The position numbers and the translations under genes were made by a program. Shown here in pieces: positions 9,205 to 17,039 of a stretch of DNA of 64,000 bases. The stretch covers positions 3,720,001 through 3,784,000 of the forward strand of contig NZ_CP030048.1 of assembly GCF_015291665.1 (NCBI RefSeq), read 5' to 3'. Numbering within the stretch: the first letter of the stretch is position 1; every line of letters begins with the position of its first letter. The DNA is from Bradyrhizobium sp. CCBAU 53338 (GTDB lineage Bacteria > Pseudomonadota > Alphaproteobacteria > Rhizobiales > Xanthobacteraceae). The notes under the pieces were generated by a model. The model saw only the letters and a list, made by a program, of their open reading frames with translations, had not been told where the DNA came from and did no database searches.

Positions 9205-11117
9205 TATCCGCACGAACGGCAGTTGGAATTTGCATGGCGGACAGCGAGAGCGGCTCGAAGGTCGAGCAGTCGGATTTTCAGTTCCTGATCGAAAAGAATG
9301 CCGACGGAATCATCGTCGTGGATGGAGCCGGGCTCGTGCTGTTCGCCAATCCGGCGGCAGAGCGACTGTTCGGCCAGCCATCCAACGCCTTGATCGGATC
9401 TCCGATCGGGCTGCCGATCGTGGTTGACGAGATGAGCGAGATTGCAATCCACCAACCGGGAGGCGGATTGGTGGATGCGGAGATCCGTACCGTGGAGACC
9501 AGCTGGGACGGCCGTCCGGCGCGTCTTGCGAGCGTGCGCGATGTATCCGAGCGCCGCGCCATGGAGGATCGCACGCGGCATGCGGCCAAGATGGAGGCGA
9601 TTGGGCGCCTGACCGCGGGCATCGCCCACGACTTCAACAATCTGCTGGCCGTGGTTCTTGGCAATCTGGAGAGTGCAAGGCGCCGTAACGGACGGGAAGG
9701 CAGCGAACTCGGCTCGCTGCTCGACAATGCCACGCGCGGTGCCCAGCAGGCCGTGCTCCTGACCAGCAAGCTGCTCGCTTTTGCGAGGCGCAAACCCCTC
9801 GAATTTCGCCAAGTCGACCTGTCCGGCCTGCTCGCCGGCATGTCGGATTTGCTGCAGCGAACATTCGACGAGAGGATTACGGTGCGCGCGGACATTCCGA
9901 GCCAGCTGTGGGCCGTGGAGGTCGATCCGACGGAACTGGAGGCGGCGATCCTTAACCTGGCGGTCAATGCGCGGGACGCGATGCCTGATGGCGGCGAGCT
10001 CGTGATCACGACCGAGAACATCGATTTCGCCCGTGATGATACCGATGACGCCAGCGACAAGGCGGGGCCTCACGTCAGGATCTCGGTCGCCGATACCGGA
10101 GAAGGTATGACGGCGGACGTCCTGAACCGGGTCTTGGAGCCGTTCTTTACGACCAAGGGCGATGGGCGAGGGACTGGGCTCGGGTTGAGCCAGGTCTATG
10201 GCTTCGTCAAGCAGAGCGGGGGCTATCTCAGGCTTCGCAGCGAGGTCAACGTCGGGACCAGGATCGATATTTATCTACCCAAGGCGGCGCCGGGTTCGGA
10301 TCAGGTGGCGCAACATGCCGAGAGTAGCTCCGAGCTCGAGGCCATTCCGCGGGCGCGCAGCGGCGAAATCATTCTCGCGGTTGAAGACGACGAGGATGTC
10401 CGCGCCATCACCGTGGGTAACCTGCGTGAGCTCGGTTACACCGTCGTCGAGGCCGCTGACGCAGATGCGGCGCTCCGGTTGCTGCAAGGAGAGACGACCT
10501 TCGACCTGTTGTTCACTGATCTCGGACTTCCCGGCCGCATCAACGGCAAGATGCTCGCGGATCGCGCACGGGGACTGCATCCGGAATTGAAGGTCCTGAT
10601 CACGACGGCTTACGCCGGCGACGTTTTGATCCGGGAAGGCCGGCTCGATCCGGAGATCGAGCTGCTCAGCAAGCCATTTTCTTTCGCCGCACTCGGCAAC
10701 CGGATTCGTGGATTGCTCGACAGCAGGCGTCCAGGGCCTGGCCGTGTCCTTCTGGTCGAAGACGAATTTCTCCTGAATTTGCTCGTCTCGGACATGCTGG
10801 CGGAAGCCGGGTTCTCGGTGGATGCGGCCGCGAGTTTCGGCGAAGCCGCAGCCAAGGCGCGCTCGGGAATCGACGATCTTGTGGGGGCCATCGTCGACTT
10901 GGGGTTGCCGGACAGGCCGGGAGACGAGCTGGTTACGGAACTGCGCGCGCTGTATCCGGACCTTCCGGTCGTGCTGGCAACCGGCTACGCGGACGAGGAT
11001 GTCAGAAAGCGCTTTTCCGTCGCCGAAGGCGTTCAACTGCTGACGAAGCCGTTCGACCTCGACCGCTTGACGGCGGCCCTCGGACGAGCCGGCGTGACGT
11101 TGTCTCCACCAATGTGA
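9201..11117 (+). CDS. Hybrid sensor histidine kinase with two receiver domains
   Basis: This 638-residue soluble kinase has no transmembrane segment. In order it shows a PAS domain (about 25-115), a HisKA-like dimerisation region with phosphoacceptor His143 in GIAHDFNN, a HATPase domain with NARDAMPDGG, DTGEGM and GTGLGLS motifs, and two receiver domains. Their phosphoacceptors are Asp440 (TDLGLPG) and Asp566 (VDLGLPD). The ATG overlaps the kaiC stop in an ATGA, so it is part of the kaiBC operon. In cyanobacteria KaiC signals through the kinase SasA; this kinase could play a similar output role, though it lacks a KaiB-like sensor domain. The partner regulator is unknown. Confidence 0.92.
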   Translation: MISARTAVGICMADSESGSKVEQSDFQFLIEKNADGIIVVDGAGLVLFANPAAERLFGQPSNALIGSPIGLPIVVDEMSEIAIHQPGGGLVDAEIRTVETSWDGRPARLASVRDVSERRAMEDRTRHAAKMEAIGRLTAGIAHDFNNLLAVVLGNLESARRRNGREGSELGSLLDNATRGAQQAVLLTSKLLAFARRKPLEFRQVDLSGLLAGMSDLLQRTFDERITVRADIPSQLWAVEVDPTELEAAILNLAVNARDAMPDGGELVITTENIDFARDDTDDASDKAGPHVRISVADTGEGMTADVLNRVLEPFFTTKGDGRGTGLGLSQVYGFVKQSGGYLRLRSEVNVGTRIDIYLPKAAPGSDQVAQHAESSSELEAIPRARSGEIILAVEDDEDVRAITVGNLRELGYTVVEAADADAALRLLQGETTFDLLFTDLGLPGRINGKMLADRARGLHPELKVLITTAYAGDVLIREGRLDPEIELLSKPFSFAALGNRIRGLLDSRRPGPGRVLLVEDEFLLNLLVSDMLAEAGFSVDAAASFGEAAAKARSGIDDLVGAIVDLGLPDRPGDELVTELRALYPDLPVVLATGYADEDVRKRFSVAEGVQLLTKPFDLDRLTAALGRAGVTLSPPM

Positions 11118-11174
11118 GTTGATCAGGCTCGCGCCGGTCAGACGGGAATACGCATCGCGAGCACAACGGCAACC

Positions 11175-11429
11175 TCAATCCAGCCGGCGATTCCTAAAAG
11201 TATATCCGACCTGCAGAAGGTCGCCTTTGTCGTCGCGCACTTCGATGGCCATCCGGATTACGCCGCCGTTTTTTGCCATGTCTCGTGCGACATCGCGAAC
11301 CACATCGGCAAAGGACTCCGCAGCTTCAGCCTGCGCAGCTGCGAGATCCCGCAATTCCATTCCCTCTTCGTCAATGGCCAGGGTGTCGCCGTCACGCACG
11401 TCGAAATAGTATCTGGTCATGCCGGTCAT
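11175..11429 (-). CDS. DUF6894 family small protein
   Basis: This 84-residue acidic protein contains MTRYYFDVRDGDTLAIDEEG followed by an alanine-rich helix. That matches the DUF6894 family of small proteins, common and multi-copy in Bradyrhizobium and of unknown function. The start may be the ATG at 11429 or the second ATG three codons on, which gives MTRYYFDVRDG. It is convergent with the hybrid kinase gene. Just upstream on the same strand lies a broken zinc-ribbon reading frame. Confidence 0.75.
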   Translation of the reverse strand: MTGMTRYYFDVRDGDTLAIDEEGMELRDLAAAQAEAAESFADVVRDVARDMAKNGGVIRMAIEVRDDKGDLLQVGYTFRNRRLD

Positions 11430-11596
11430 GTTGGTCGCCCCAGGTCATTTCGCTGCATCTGCGACAGCGAATGACGAGCACAACGGTTCCTCCGGGAATG
11501 TCCGGAAAGCGTCGGATCGAGGCGTGGTGTTCCATCGCACCGCGGGCATTGGGCCGCCGGATGCCGATGCGGCTTCGCTTCGATGGGTGTATCCAT
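11392..11596 (-). pseudogene. Frameshifted small zinc-ribbon-like gene remnant
   Basis: Two overlapping minus-strand frames look like halves of one small protein. The first, from the ATG at 11596, encodes a CPRC knuckle (MDTPIEAK...AQCPRCDGT). The second, open from 11535 to 11392, encodes FPDIPGGTVVLVIRC-x-x-C and MTWGD. A single-base shift near 11533-11540 would join CPRCDG to the second frame and restore a two-knuckle zinc ribbon of about 65 residues. Alternatively the second frame alone (47 residues, ATG at 11533-11535) may be expressed. It overlaps the start of the DUF6894 gene. The family is not recognised with certainty. Confidence 0.4.
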
Positions 11597-11981
11597 GGTG
11601 CGTCCCCTTGGTTCCAGGCGGGAGCGCGCGTCTCTCTCAGCCACCGATGCCCACTGAGCGCGTTATCGATGATCGTTCTATTGCTATCAGGGAAAGGTCG
11701 AGGAAGTCACCAAAGTCTTTGGTTCCAAGAGTAGTCCAGCCAATGGGGAAGGTGTGAGGAGCCTTGACGGACCTGGATGAGCACGCAAACCGATCGAACC
11801 TCCCGTCGCTGGCTTGATGCCGGCGCGCTGTCCAACGGAGGAGGCGATGATGACATCGTGCTCCTGTTTTGCCCGACGTGTCAAACTGAAATTCGGAAAG
11901 AGCGCAGACTGCTCGGCGCCAAATTCCCCAATGATTTGTACTGTGCATGGGGTTGTTTTGGCGCTTTTGATGTGAAGGCGT
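11597..11981. other. Intergenic region with no supported gene
   Basis: This 385-base stretch separates the zinc-ribbon remnant from the 3' end of a sugar ABC permease gene. It contains several short open frames on both strands but none with recognisable protein features. No clear promoter, hairpin terminator or repeat was seen. Confidence 0.4.
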
Positions 11982-13010
11982 CTAGTCCGCCGCTTTTTCT
12001 CGCAGCCGCTGGGCATAGACGTTGATGATCAGCGCGACCAGGAGGATCACGCCGCGGATCAGGATCTTCAGGAAACTGTCGATGTTGACGTGGTCGAGGC
12101 CGTTGTTGAGGACACCGAGCACGAACAGGCCGACGATGGTGTTGCCGATGCCGCCGCGGCCGCCGAACAGGCTGGTGCCGCCGACGACGACGGCGGCGAT
12201 GGAGTCGAGGAGGTAGGTGTCGAACTCGTTCTGCTGCGCGCTGCCGAAATGAGCGACGCCGAGCATGCCGCCGATGCCGGAGCAGACCGCGGAGATGATC
12301 ATCACGCTGCCTAAGATGAGCTTGACGTTGAGGCCGGAATATTCGGCCGCCTCGCGATTTCCCCCGACCATGTAGACGTAGCGGCCGAAGCGCGTGTAGG
12401 TCAGCACGAGGTGCCCGCCGAGCAGCATGACCGCCGCGACGATGACGATCCAGGGAATACCGCCGATCGAGCCCGAGCCGAGCGTGGTGACGAGACCAGG
12501 CACCTTGTAGGCGATCTGGCCGCGCACCAGGAGCGCCGAGATGCCGGCCGCGATCTGCATCATCGCCAGCGTCATGATGAATGAGGGAATGCCGATCACC
12601 GTCAGCCCGAGCGCGTTGACGAGACCGAGAGCTGCGCAGAGCAGGATCGACAGCAGGATGGCGACGACGCCGGGCAGCGGGATGTTGGCGATGTTGACGT
12701 AGGATTCCTGCAGCGTGAAGTAGGCGACCGCGATGCCGGTGACGTTGGCGATGCTGGCGATCGACAGGTCGATCTCGGCGCAGAGGATCACGAAGGTCAG
12801 GCCGACGGCGATGATGCCCGTCACCGACACCTGTGTCAGGATGTTGCCGAGATTGTCGATCGTCGCGAAGGAGGGGCTGGCGAAGGCGAAGAAGGCGGAC
12901 AGGCAGATCAGCGTCAGGAACGGCGCGATGTTGCGCATCTGCGAGCGCAGGAAGGGCGCAAGGCCCCGTGTGCGCTGCCCCGCCGCTGCTGCCGTCTCAC
13001 TGCTCGCCAT
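11982..13010 (-). CDS. Ribose/xylose-type sugar ABC transporter permease
   Basis: This 342-residue inner-membrane protein has about 8-10 hydrophobic helices and belongs to the BPD_transp_2 (RbsC/XylH) family. Family segments such as GITVIGLTFVILCAEIDLS-like (here VGLTFVILCAEIDLSIASIANVTG), GIPSFIMTLAMM and VVGGTSLFGGRGGIGNTIVG are present. It is the last of three minus-strand genes (binding protein, double ATPase, permease). The order and family imply import of a monosaccharide by a CUT2 system. The exact sugar cannot be told from sequence. Confidence 0.92.
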   Translation of the reverse strand: MASSETAAAAGQRTRGLAPFLRSQMRNIAPFLTLICLSAFFAFASPSFATIDNLGNILTQVSVTGIIAVGLTFVILCAEIDLSIASIANVTGIAVAYFTLQESYVNIANIPLPGVVAILLSILLCAALGLVNALGLTVIGIPSFIMTLAMMQIAAGISALLVRGQIAYKVPGLVTTLGSGSIGGIPWIVIVAAVMLLGGHLVLTYTRFGRYVYMVGGNREAAEYSGLNVKLILGSVMIISAVCSGIGGMLGVAHFGSAQQNEFDTYLLDSIAAVVVGGTSLFGGRGGIGNTIVGLFVLGVLNNGLDHVNIDSFLKILIRGVILLVALIINVYAQRLREKAAD

Positions 13011-13022
13011 GGTGCTTCTCCG

Positions 13023-14525
13023 TCACGCCGCCTCCAGCAGGCGGTCTTTGCTGACCGGCTCGTTCTTGAACTCCCGCACCACCGCGCCGCGCTTGAGCAC
13101 GAGGATGCGGTCGGCCAGCGACAGCACCGTTTCCGGCTCGGTCGACAGCACGATGATTGCGAGCCCCTTGGCGCGGAGGTCGCGGACGATGTTGATGACG
13201 TCGTTCTTGGCGCCGACATCCATGCCGCGCGTCGGCTCGCACAGCACCAGCAGCTTGGGCGGATAGGTCAACCATTTTGCCAGCGCGACCTTCTGCTGGT
13301 TGCCGCCGGAGAGCATGCCGAGGTCGAGGCCGACGACCGGCGGCCTGATCTGCAATTGCTCGACCTGGCGCCGCGCAATCTCGCGCTCCTGCGCCGGCTT
13401 GAGCAGCAGCGAGGAGATGCGGTCCAGGATGCTGATCGAGATGTTCTTGAAGACCGGCTCCTGGTGGAACAGCATGGCGCGCCGGCTCTCCGGCACCAGC
13501 GCCACGCCCGCGCGCCGCGCCGCTGCCGTGCTGGCGAAGGTCTTTGGCGTGCCCTCGACGATCAGCGTGCCGGCGTCAGGCTTGAGCTTGCCGAACAGGA
13601 TGCGCGACAGCTCCTGCTGGCCGCAGCCCATGAAACCGTAGATGCCGAGCACCTCGCCGGCGCGGGCCTCGAAGGAGACGTCCTTGAGGCTGCGTGCCAG
13701 TGACAGTTGGTCGACCTTCAGCACGACCGAACTGTCGCTTGGCCGCGGCAGCATGAGATCGTCGGTGTAACTGTGCTCGAGCGCCTCGCCGCCGCGGCCG
13801 ATCATGGCCTCGATCAGCGCGCCCTTGGTAGTTGCCGCGCTTGCGGTCTCCGCGACCTTCCGGCCATTGCGGAACACGGTGACTGTGTCGGACACGCGAA
13901 GAATGTCCTCGATGAAATGCGAGATGAAGACGATGGCGGTGCCTTCCTCGCGCAGCCGCCGCAGCGTCGCGAACAGCCGCTCGACCTCCGGCGGGGAGAG
14001 GGCGGAAGTCGGCTCGTCCAGGATGACGATGCGCGCGCCCGAGAACAGCACGCGGGCGATCTCGATCAGCTGCTGGAGCCCGATCGGCAGATCGCCGAGC
14101 CGTGACATCGGATCGACGTCGATGCCGAAGCGGGAAAGCTGCTCGCCGGCCTCGCGCGCCATCCGCCGCCATTGCACCAGGCCAAGGGCGTTGGTCGGCT
14201 GGTTGCCGAGGAAGACGTTCTCGGCGACCGTCAGATCGGGCGCGACGGAGAGCTCCTGATGCACCATGGCGATGCCGGCCGCGTGCGCATCGCGTGCGGA
14301 GCGAAAATGCGTCTCCTTCCCGTCGATCAGGAAACGGCCGGAGAATTCCGTGTGCACGCCGGCGATGATCTTCATCAGCGTGCTTTTTCCCGCGCCGTTC
14401 TCGCCGACGAGACCGTGGATCTCGCCGGGCAGAAGCGCGAAGTCGACACCACGAAGTGCCTCGACGCCGCCGAAGCTCTTCGTGATGCCCTGGAGTTCCA
14501 GGATGGGCTGACGACCCTCAGGCAT
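13023..14525 (-). CDS. Sugar ABC transporter double ATP-binding protein (RbsA/XylG type)
   Basis: This 500-residue ATPase has two ABC domains in tandem, as in CUT2 sugar importers. The first has a good Walker A (GENGAGKST, about residues 41-49), an atypical signature GLQQLIEIARVL and Walker B VILDEPTSAL. The second has a degenerate Walker A (GFMGCGQQE) but a good LSGGNQQK signature, the pattern expected for RbsA-like proteins where only one site hydrolyses ATP. It is separated from the binding-protein gene by 7 bases and from the permease gene by 12, indicating one operon. Confidence 0.93.
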   Translation of the reverse strand: MPEGRQPILELQGITKSFGGVEALRGVDFALLPGEIHGLVGENGAGKSTLMKIIAGVHTEFSGRFLIDGKETHFRSARDAHAAGIAMVHQELSVAPDLTVAENVFLGNQPTNALGLVQWRRMAREAGEQLSRFGIDVDPMSRLGDLPIGLQQLIEIARVLFSGARIVILDEPTSALSPPEVERLFATLRRLREEGTAIVFISHFIEDILRVSDTVTVFRNGRKVAETASAATTKGALIEAMIGRGGEALEHSYTDDLMLPRPSDSSVVLKVDQLSLARSLKDVSFEARAGEVLGIYGFMGCGQQELSRILFGKLKPDAGTLIVEGTPKTFASTAAARRAGVALVPESRRAMLFHQEPVFKNISISILDRISSLLLKPAQEREIARRQVEQLQIRPPVVGLDLGMLSGGNQQKVALAKWLTYPPKLLVLCEPTRGMDVGAKNDVINIVRDLRAKGLAIIVLSTEPETVLSLADRILVLKRGAVVREFKNEPVSKDRLLEAA

Positions 14526-14532
14526 GGAGATT

Positions 14533-15555
14533 TCAGATCAGGAAGTGATCTTCCATCCACTGCATGCCTGCGGCGTTGGCCTTGGTCACGACGGGGCCGT
14601 CGGTGACCACGTTCTTGGGGATGCCCTGGCCGCTCTTCTCGCCGCCGACCACGGCCGCGACACCCGCGATGATCGCGCCGCCATGGATACGGCAGGACGG
14701 GTTGCGCACCGTCGCGAACATCCGGCCCTCGCTCACCGCCTGGATCGCCGGCGGCATCGCGTCCACGCCACCGATCAGGATGTTGGTGCGGTTGTGCGCC
14801 TTCATGATGTTGGCGGCCGCGAGCGCCATGTCGTCATTGTGGAAGAACGCCGCGTCGATCTGCGGGTACTTGGTGAGGTACGTTTCCCAGAGCCGCGCGG
14901 TCTTGGAGACGTCCCAGTCGGCTGGCTGGGTGTCGAGCACCTCGATCCCGGGGAATTGCTTGACCACCGAGTTGAAGCCCTTGGCACGGCCCTGTGCGCC
15001 GGTGTGGCCGAGGGCTCCTTGCGTCATGATGATCTTGCCCTTGCCGCCCATGGCGTTGCACAGCGCCTGCGTCACCGAGGCGCCCATGAACTCGTTGTCG
15101 GGGGCAAGGAAGGAGTGGACGTTGATTTGATCAAGAGGAGCAATCAGCGTGTCCATGTCGATGACGGGCGTGCCGGCGTCGATCATCTTCTGCACGGGCT
15201 GGGTGAGGGTGCCGATGCCAAAGGCCTGGATCGCCACGAAATCCCATTTCTGCGAGGCCATGTTGTCGATCGCGGCGCGCTGCTTCACGGCGTCGAGCTG
15301 CCCGTCGAACCAGGTCACTTCCACGTTGAACAGCTTGCCCCAGAATTCCGCGGCCTGCTTGCCCTGGGCGCACCAGGTCGCCTGAAGGCCTGCGTTGGAG
15401 AACGCCGCCTTCAGCGGCTTCTCTGATCGTCCAACTTCGGCTGCCAATGCTGGGTTTATGCCCATACTGCCGAGGATGGCAGTCGCGGCGCCGGCGGTCG
15501 CTGCCGCCTGAAGAAGATCGCGCCTCGTCGTCGAGAAATCTTTCGTCCCGGACAT
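14533..15555 (-). CDS. Sugar ABC transporter substrate-binding protein
   Basis: This 340-residue periplasmic binding protein belongs to the type I fold (Peripla_BP_4, ribose/xylose group). The N-terminus has a twin-arginine pattern TTRRDLLQAAATAGAATA and an ALAAEV cleavage region, suggesting Tat export. The family residues in FFHNDDMALAAANIM and GGVDAMPPAIQ are clear. First gene of the minus-strand CUT2 operon. The sugar is unknown. Upstream on the same strand lies a globin gene about 140 bases away. Confidence 0.92.
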   Translation of the reverse strand: MSGTKDFSTTRRDLLQAAATAGAATAILGSMGINPALAAEVGRSEKPLKAAFSNAGLQATWCAQGKQAAEFWGKLFNVEVTWFDGQLDAVKQRAAIDNMASQKWDFVAIQAFGIGTLTQPVQKMIDAGTPVIDMDTLIAPLDQINVHSFLAPDNEFMGASVTQALCNAMGGKGKIIMTQGALGHTGAQGRAKGFNSVVKQFPGIEVLDTQPADWDVSKTARLWETYLTKYPQIDAAFFHNDDMALAAANIMKAHNRTNILIGGVDAMPPAIQAVSEGRMFATVRNPSCRIHGGAIIAGVAAVVGGEKSGQGIPKNVVTDGPVVTKANAAGMQWMEDHFLI

Positions 15556-15694
15556 CGCTCGCTCCCATAGATTTTATCGTCGGCGCGTCATTGATTGCGC
15601 TACCGAGACGGAAAGTGTCTCACAAGAAATGATGCCACTCAATGTGCAATCAACGATGTGATCGCAGCAAGCCGCGTTGGTGCAGCGCAAAGCG
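15556..15694 (-). promoter_or_regulatory. Upstream region of the sugar importer with a spaced inverted repeat
   Basis: The gap between the globin stop and the binding-protein start is AT-richer than its neighbours. TTGATTGC at 15591-15598 and GCAATCAA at 15646-15653 form an inverted repeat spaced by 47 bases that could bind a regulator. No regulator gene is adjacent. No convincing -35/-10 pair was identified. Confidence 0.3.
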
Positions 15695-16099
15695 CTAGGC
15701 TATTGTGCCAGCGAAAGCCTCGATCTCCGCGAGCAGCGTGTCCCACGCTTGAGCAATGCTCGGCGACCATTCATTGCCGAGCAGCTCGCACAGTGTGTCC
15801 CTGATGACGGCGAAGAAGGCGATGAACAGCTCGCGCGGCGTGCCATAGGCGTCGTGCGAGGCGACTTCGCAGGCAATCAGGCGGAAATGCCCGCTGCGTT
15901 CGCCGGCGAAGTCGAGGATCGCCTCGATCGTCAGAGCAAGCATCGATCCCATCACGAGTTCGCTACCTTGCGACCGGAACATCGCCCGCGTTTCGGGATG
16001 CGCGTTGAACAGCCGCTGATAAACGAGGGGCGTGAGATCCGCGCAGCGCGAGGCCGCAAGCTCGAAGCTCAGCTCAATTGGATTGGGAAATGTGCTCAT
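15695..16099 (-). CDS. Single-domain globin
   Basis: This 134-residue protein has the globin pattern VYQRLFNAHPETRAMFRSQ around helices B-C. The proximal-histidine region EVASHDAYGTPRELFIAFFAVIRDTL carries the likely heme ligand His before D-A-Y-G. Bacterial single-domain globins bind heme and act in oxygen or nitric oxide handling. I chose the ATG at 16099 over an in-frame GTG at 16105. The C-terminus stops after the H helix, so there is no flavohemoglobin reductase domain. Its start is only 22 bases after an intrinsic terminator, which suggests control in the leader. Confidence 0.85.
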   Translation of the reverse strand: MSTFPNPIELSFELAASRCADLTPLVYQRLFNAHPETRAMFRSQGSELVMGSMLALTIEAILDFAGERSGHFRLIACEVASHDAYGTPRELFIAFFAVIRDTLCELLGNEWSPSIAQAWDTLLAEIEAFAGTIA

Positions 16100-16120
16100 C
16101 GACACGTCAGTCGAGCAGAC

Positions 16121-16149
16121 AAAAAAAGAGCGGGGCCCTAGCCCCGCTC
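16121..16149 (-). terminator. Strong intrinsic terminator just upstream of the globin gene
   Basis: GAGCGGGGC at 16128-16136 and GCCCCGCTC at 16141-16149 form a perfect 9-base stem with a CCTA/TAGG loop. On the minus strand the stem is followed by seven Ts (16127 down to 16121). It therefore terminates leftward transcription, yet no convincing gene precedes it on that strand. It lies 22 bases before the globin ATG, as expected for a leader attenuator or the end of a small RNA. Confidence 0.8.
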
Positions 16150-16568
16150 AAAAATTGTGTCGACCCTATTATCCCCGATTCTAAGATTTGATCTTGATTG
16201 ACGGGGCGACGCTGCGTTTTGCGCGCCAGGGGCTCCTCCCGAGACTTGGACCACCAGACGTCGACCTCGCGGTCAGGCCTGAGCAAGAGGGATGCTAGAT
16301 CAACTTTTCTCACTTGTCATCATTTTCGGCAACGATTGTTCAAAATTCGAGCAGTTGACGAAATGATCGGGCTGTTGATCCCGTAAGTGTATGACAAATA
16401 TAAGAATTATGTGGATGGGCGAGGCCTGCACGGCTGCCTCAAATGCCGGACATGGTCCTTGGGCTGGGTCTCCTCACACATTTTTCGAGAAATTTGCGCG
16501 TCCCCAACAAGGCAGGCGAAGTGATCTCGACTCGGGGGTGGTGCGGTGTTTAGTTAGCAGGCGAACGA
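16150..16568. other. Intergenic region; possible untranslated RNA on the minus strand
   Basis: These 419 bases separate the leftward terminator from the rightward DUF2946 gene. A minus-strand frame of 68 codons (GTG at 16313) runs through the terminator hairpin and so is probably not a real gene. The minus strand may carry a small RNA or the 5' leader of the globin transcript. The right part should contain the promoter of the copper operon, but no clear -35/-10 pair was seen. Confidence 0.4.
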
Positions 16569-16955
16569 ATGGTTCGGCGGATGCGCGCTCGGCTGCAAAA
16601 ATTCTTACCGGTTGTCCTGCTCGCGTTGGTGATGCAGGTGCTGGCGCCGATTGCCGCCTGCTGGGCTGCCGGGCAGGTCGTTGCCGATCCGCTATCTGCC
16701 GCTGTCATTTGCCATAACGTCAGCGACCAGGGTACGCCGAACGATCAGAACGGCGCGCCGGCGGCGCATGCTGGTGCCTGCGCGCTGTGTTGCCTGGCAC
16801 AGGCCAATGCGTCCTTTGATTCGCCGTCGCATGCGACTCTGTCCATCCCCCTTCGCTATGCCGAGCGCGTGGTGTGGCACGAGGCGGATGCGTCCACTCT
16901 CGCTGCTTACAAGGGCTCGAGCGCCCAGGCGCGGGGACCTCCCCAGTTTTCCTGA
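16569..16955 (+). CDS. DUF2946 family protein, possibly copper-related
   Basis: This 128-residue protein has a signal peptide or anchor (about residues 10-34) and the DUF2946 pattern: a CH pair in VICHNVSDQ and a C-x-x-C-C cluster in HAGACALCCLAQA, with histidines nearby. These are plausible copper ligands. DUF2946 genes often sit with TonB-dependent receptors and copper genes, as here: it is followed after 84 bases by a TonB-dependent receptor and then by three copper-protein genes. A second ATG at 16581 is also possible as start. Confidence 0.75.
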   Translation: MVRRMRARLQKFLPVVLLALVMQVLAPIAACWAAGQVVADPLSAAVICHNVSDQGTPNDQNGAPAAHAGACALCCLAQANASFDSPSHATLSIPLRYAERVVWHEADASTLAAYKGSSAQARGPPQFS

Positions 16956-17039
16956 CGACCCTCGTAGTCGCCTCGGTTCATCCGCGGGCGATTGATGCTG
17001 TCGAATGGCCGGAAAGAAAGCCGGCGTCAGGAATGCCCC

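Noticed and set aside
11777..12025. Plus-strand frame of 82 codons with CPTC and CAWGC cysteines
   Set aside because: It overlaps the 3' end of the ABC permease gene on the other strand, has no ribosome binding site and no family resemblance.
16107..16313. Minus-strand frame of 68 codons
   Set aside because: It runs through the terminator hairpin and T-tract, which fits untranslated RNA better than a gene.
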